A program made the position numbers and the translations under genes. Below are positions 15,485 to 15,592 of a DNA stretch of 15,592 nt, in pieces. The DNA is from DASPPK01 sp964399235 (GTDB lineage: Archaea; Thermoproteota; Bathyarchaeia; Bathyarchaeales; Bathycorpusculaceae): positions 1-15,592 of the forward strand of contig CAYNQC010000028.1 in NCBI GenBank assembly GCA_964399235.1. Reading direction: 5' to 3'. The notes under the pieces are model-generated. The model worked only from the letters and a program-made list of their open reading frames with translations. It searched no databases and had not been told where the DNA came from. The first letter of the stretch is position 1. Every line of letters starts with the position of its first letter.

Positions 15485-15592
15485 GCGGTTTCATCTTTCT
15501 CCGACCTAAAAGTGTTCCGTTCCATCCAGAAAGGCGAACCGAAGCGCGCGAAGACGAAGTCAAAACACACTGAACTTCAACATGGAAACTGC
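15485..15592. other. Right-edge sequence with no assignable gene
   Basis: About 108 bp upstream of the HAD gene. A - strand frame is open from the edge into the HAD start (54 codons, stop at 15428-15426), but it has no family features and overlaps the HAD N-terminus. No good TATA box was seen. Confidence 0.4.

Noticed and set aside
15426..15590. 54-codon - strand frame open from the right edge into the HAD start
   Set aside because: Composition is Arg/Ser-rich without family features, and it overlaps the HAD N-terminus in another frame.
1..15592. CRISPR arrays, insertion sequences, tRNA or rRNA genes
   Set aside because: No regularly spaced repeats, transposase motifs or recognisable RNA genes were seen on either strand.

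Overview
The window looks archaeal, most likely a TACK-group (Bathyarchaeota- or Thaumarchaeota-like) metagenome-assembled scaffold. The reasons are TATA-type promoters instead of -35/-10 boxes, a mix of Shine-Dalgarno and apparently leaderless starts, a compact layout, and a DnaK whose sequence reads like the thaumarchaeal type. The lineage is an inference; no rRNA or tRNA gene is visible. Two 100-N blocks show that it is a scaffold. One block is spurious and the other is too short.

Layout. Positions 1-1891: the 3' end of an unidentified + strand gene, a convergent orphan nucleotidyltransferase-fold protein, and a divergent small membrane-anchored protein. Positions 1931-3776 (- strand): a two-gene unit coding for a zinc-ribbon/B-box-like membrane protein and an MFS transporter. 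Positions 3885-7475 (+ strand): a complete grpE-dnaK-dnaJ chaperone operon. Its upstream region shares a palindromic TATA-like TTTAAA with the divergent zinc-ribbon gene. Positions 7516-9526: rubrerythrin (-), diverging from a class III PLP aminotransferase of the glutamate-1-semialdehyde aminomutase type (+). Positions 9527-9867: about 340 bp without a convincing gene, holding a weak hairpin and a G-rich tract. Positions 9868-15484 (- strand): a HAD phosphatase, two adjacent ABC exporter half-transporters forming a heterodimer, and a Gfo/Idh/MocA-family protein.

How the genes work together. GrpE, DnaK and DnaJ form one ATP-driven Hsp70 cycle. The two ABC subunits carry complementary degenerate motifs, so one canonical and one degenerate ATP site are expected in the dimer. 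The other genes have no obvious common pathway.

No clearly new multi-gene system is visible. The points most worth a second look are: DnaK with Ser replacing a metal/nucleotide-site Asp; a Gfo/Idh/MocA protein lacking the usual catalytic Lys, Asp and His; the zinc-ribbon membrane protein sharing a promoter region with the chaperone operon; and the orphan nucleotidyltransferase at the left edge. The gap at 10145-10244 is an assembly artefact: an exact 55-bp contig overlap was not merged, and removing it restores an intact gene.
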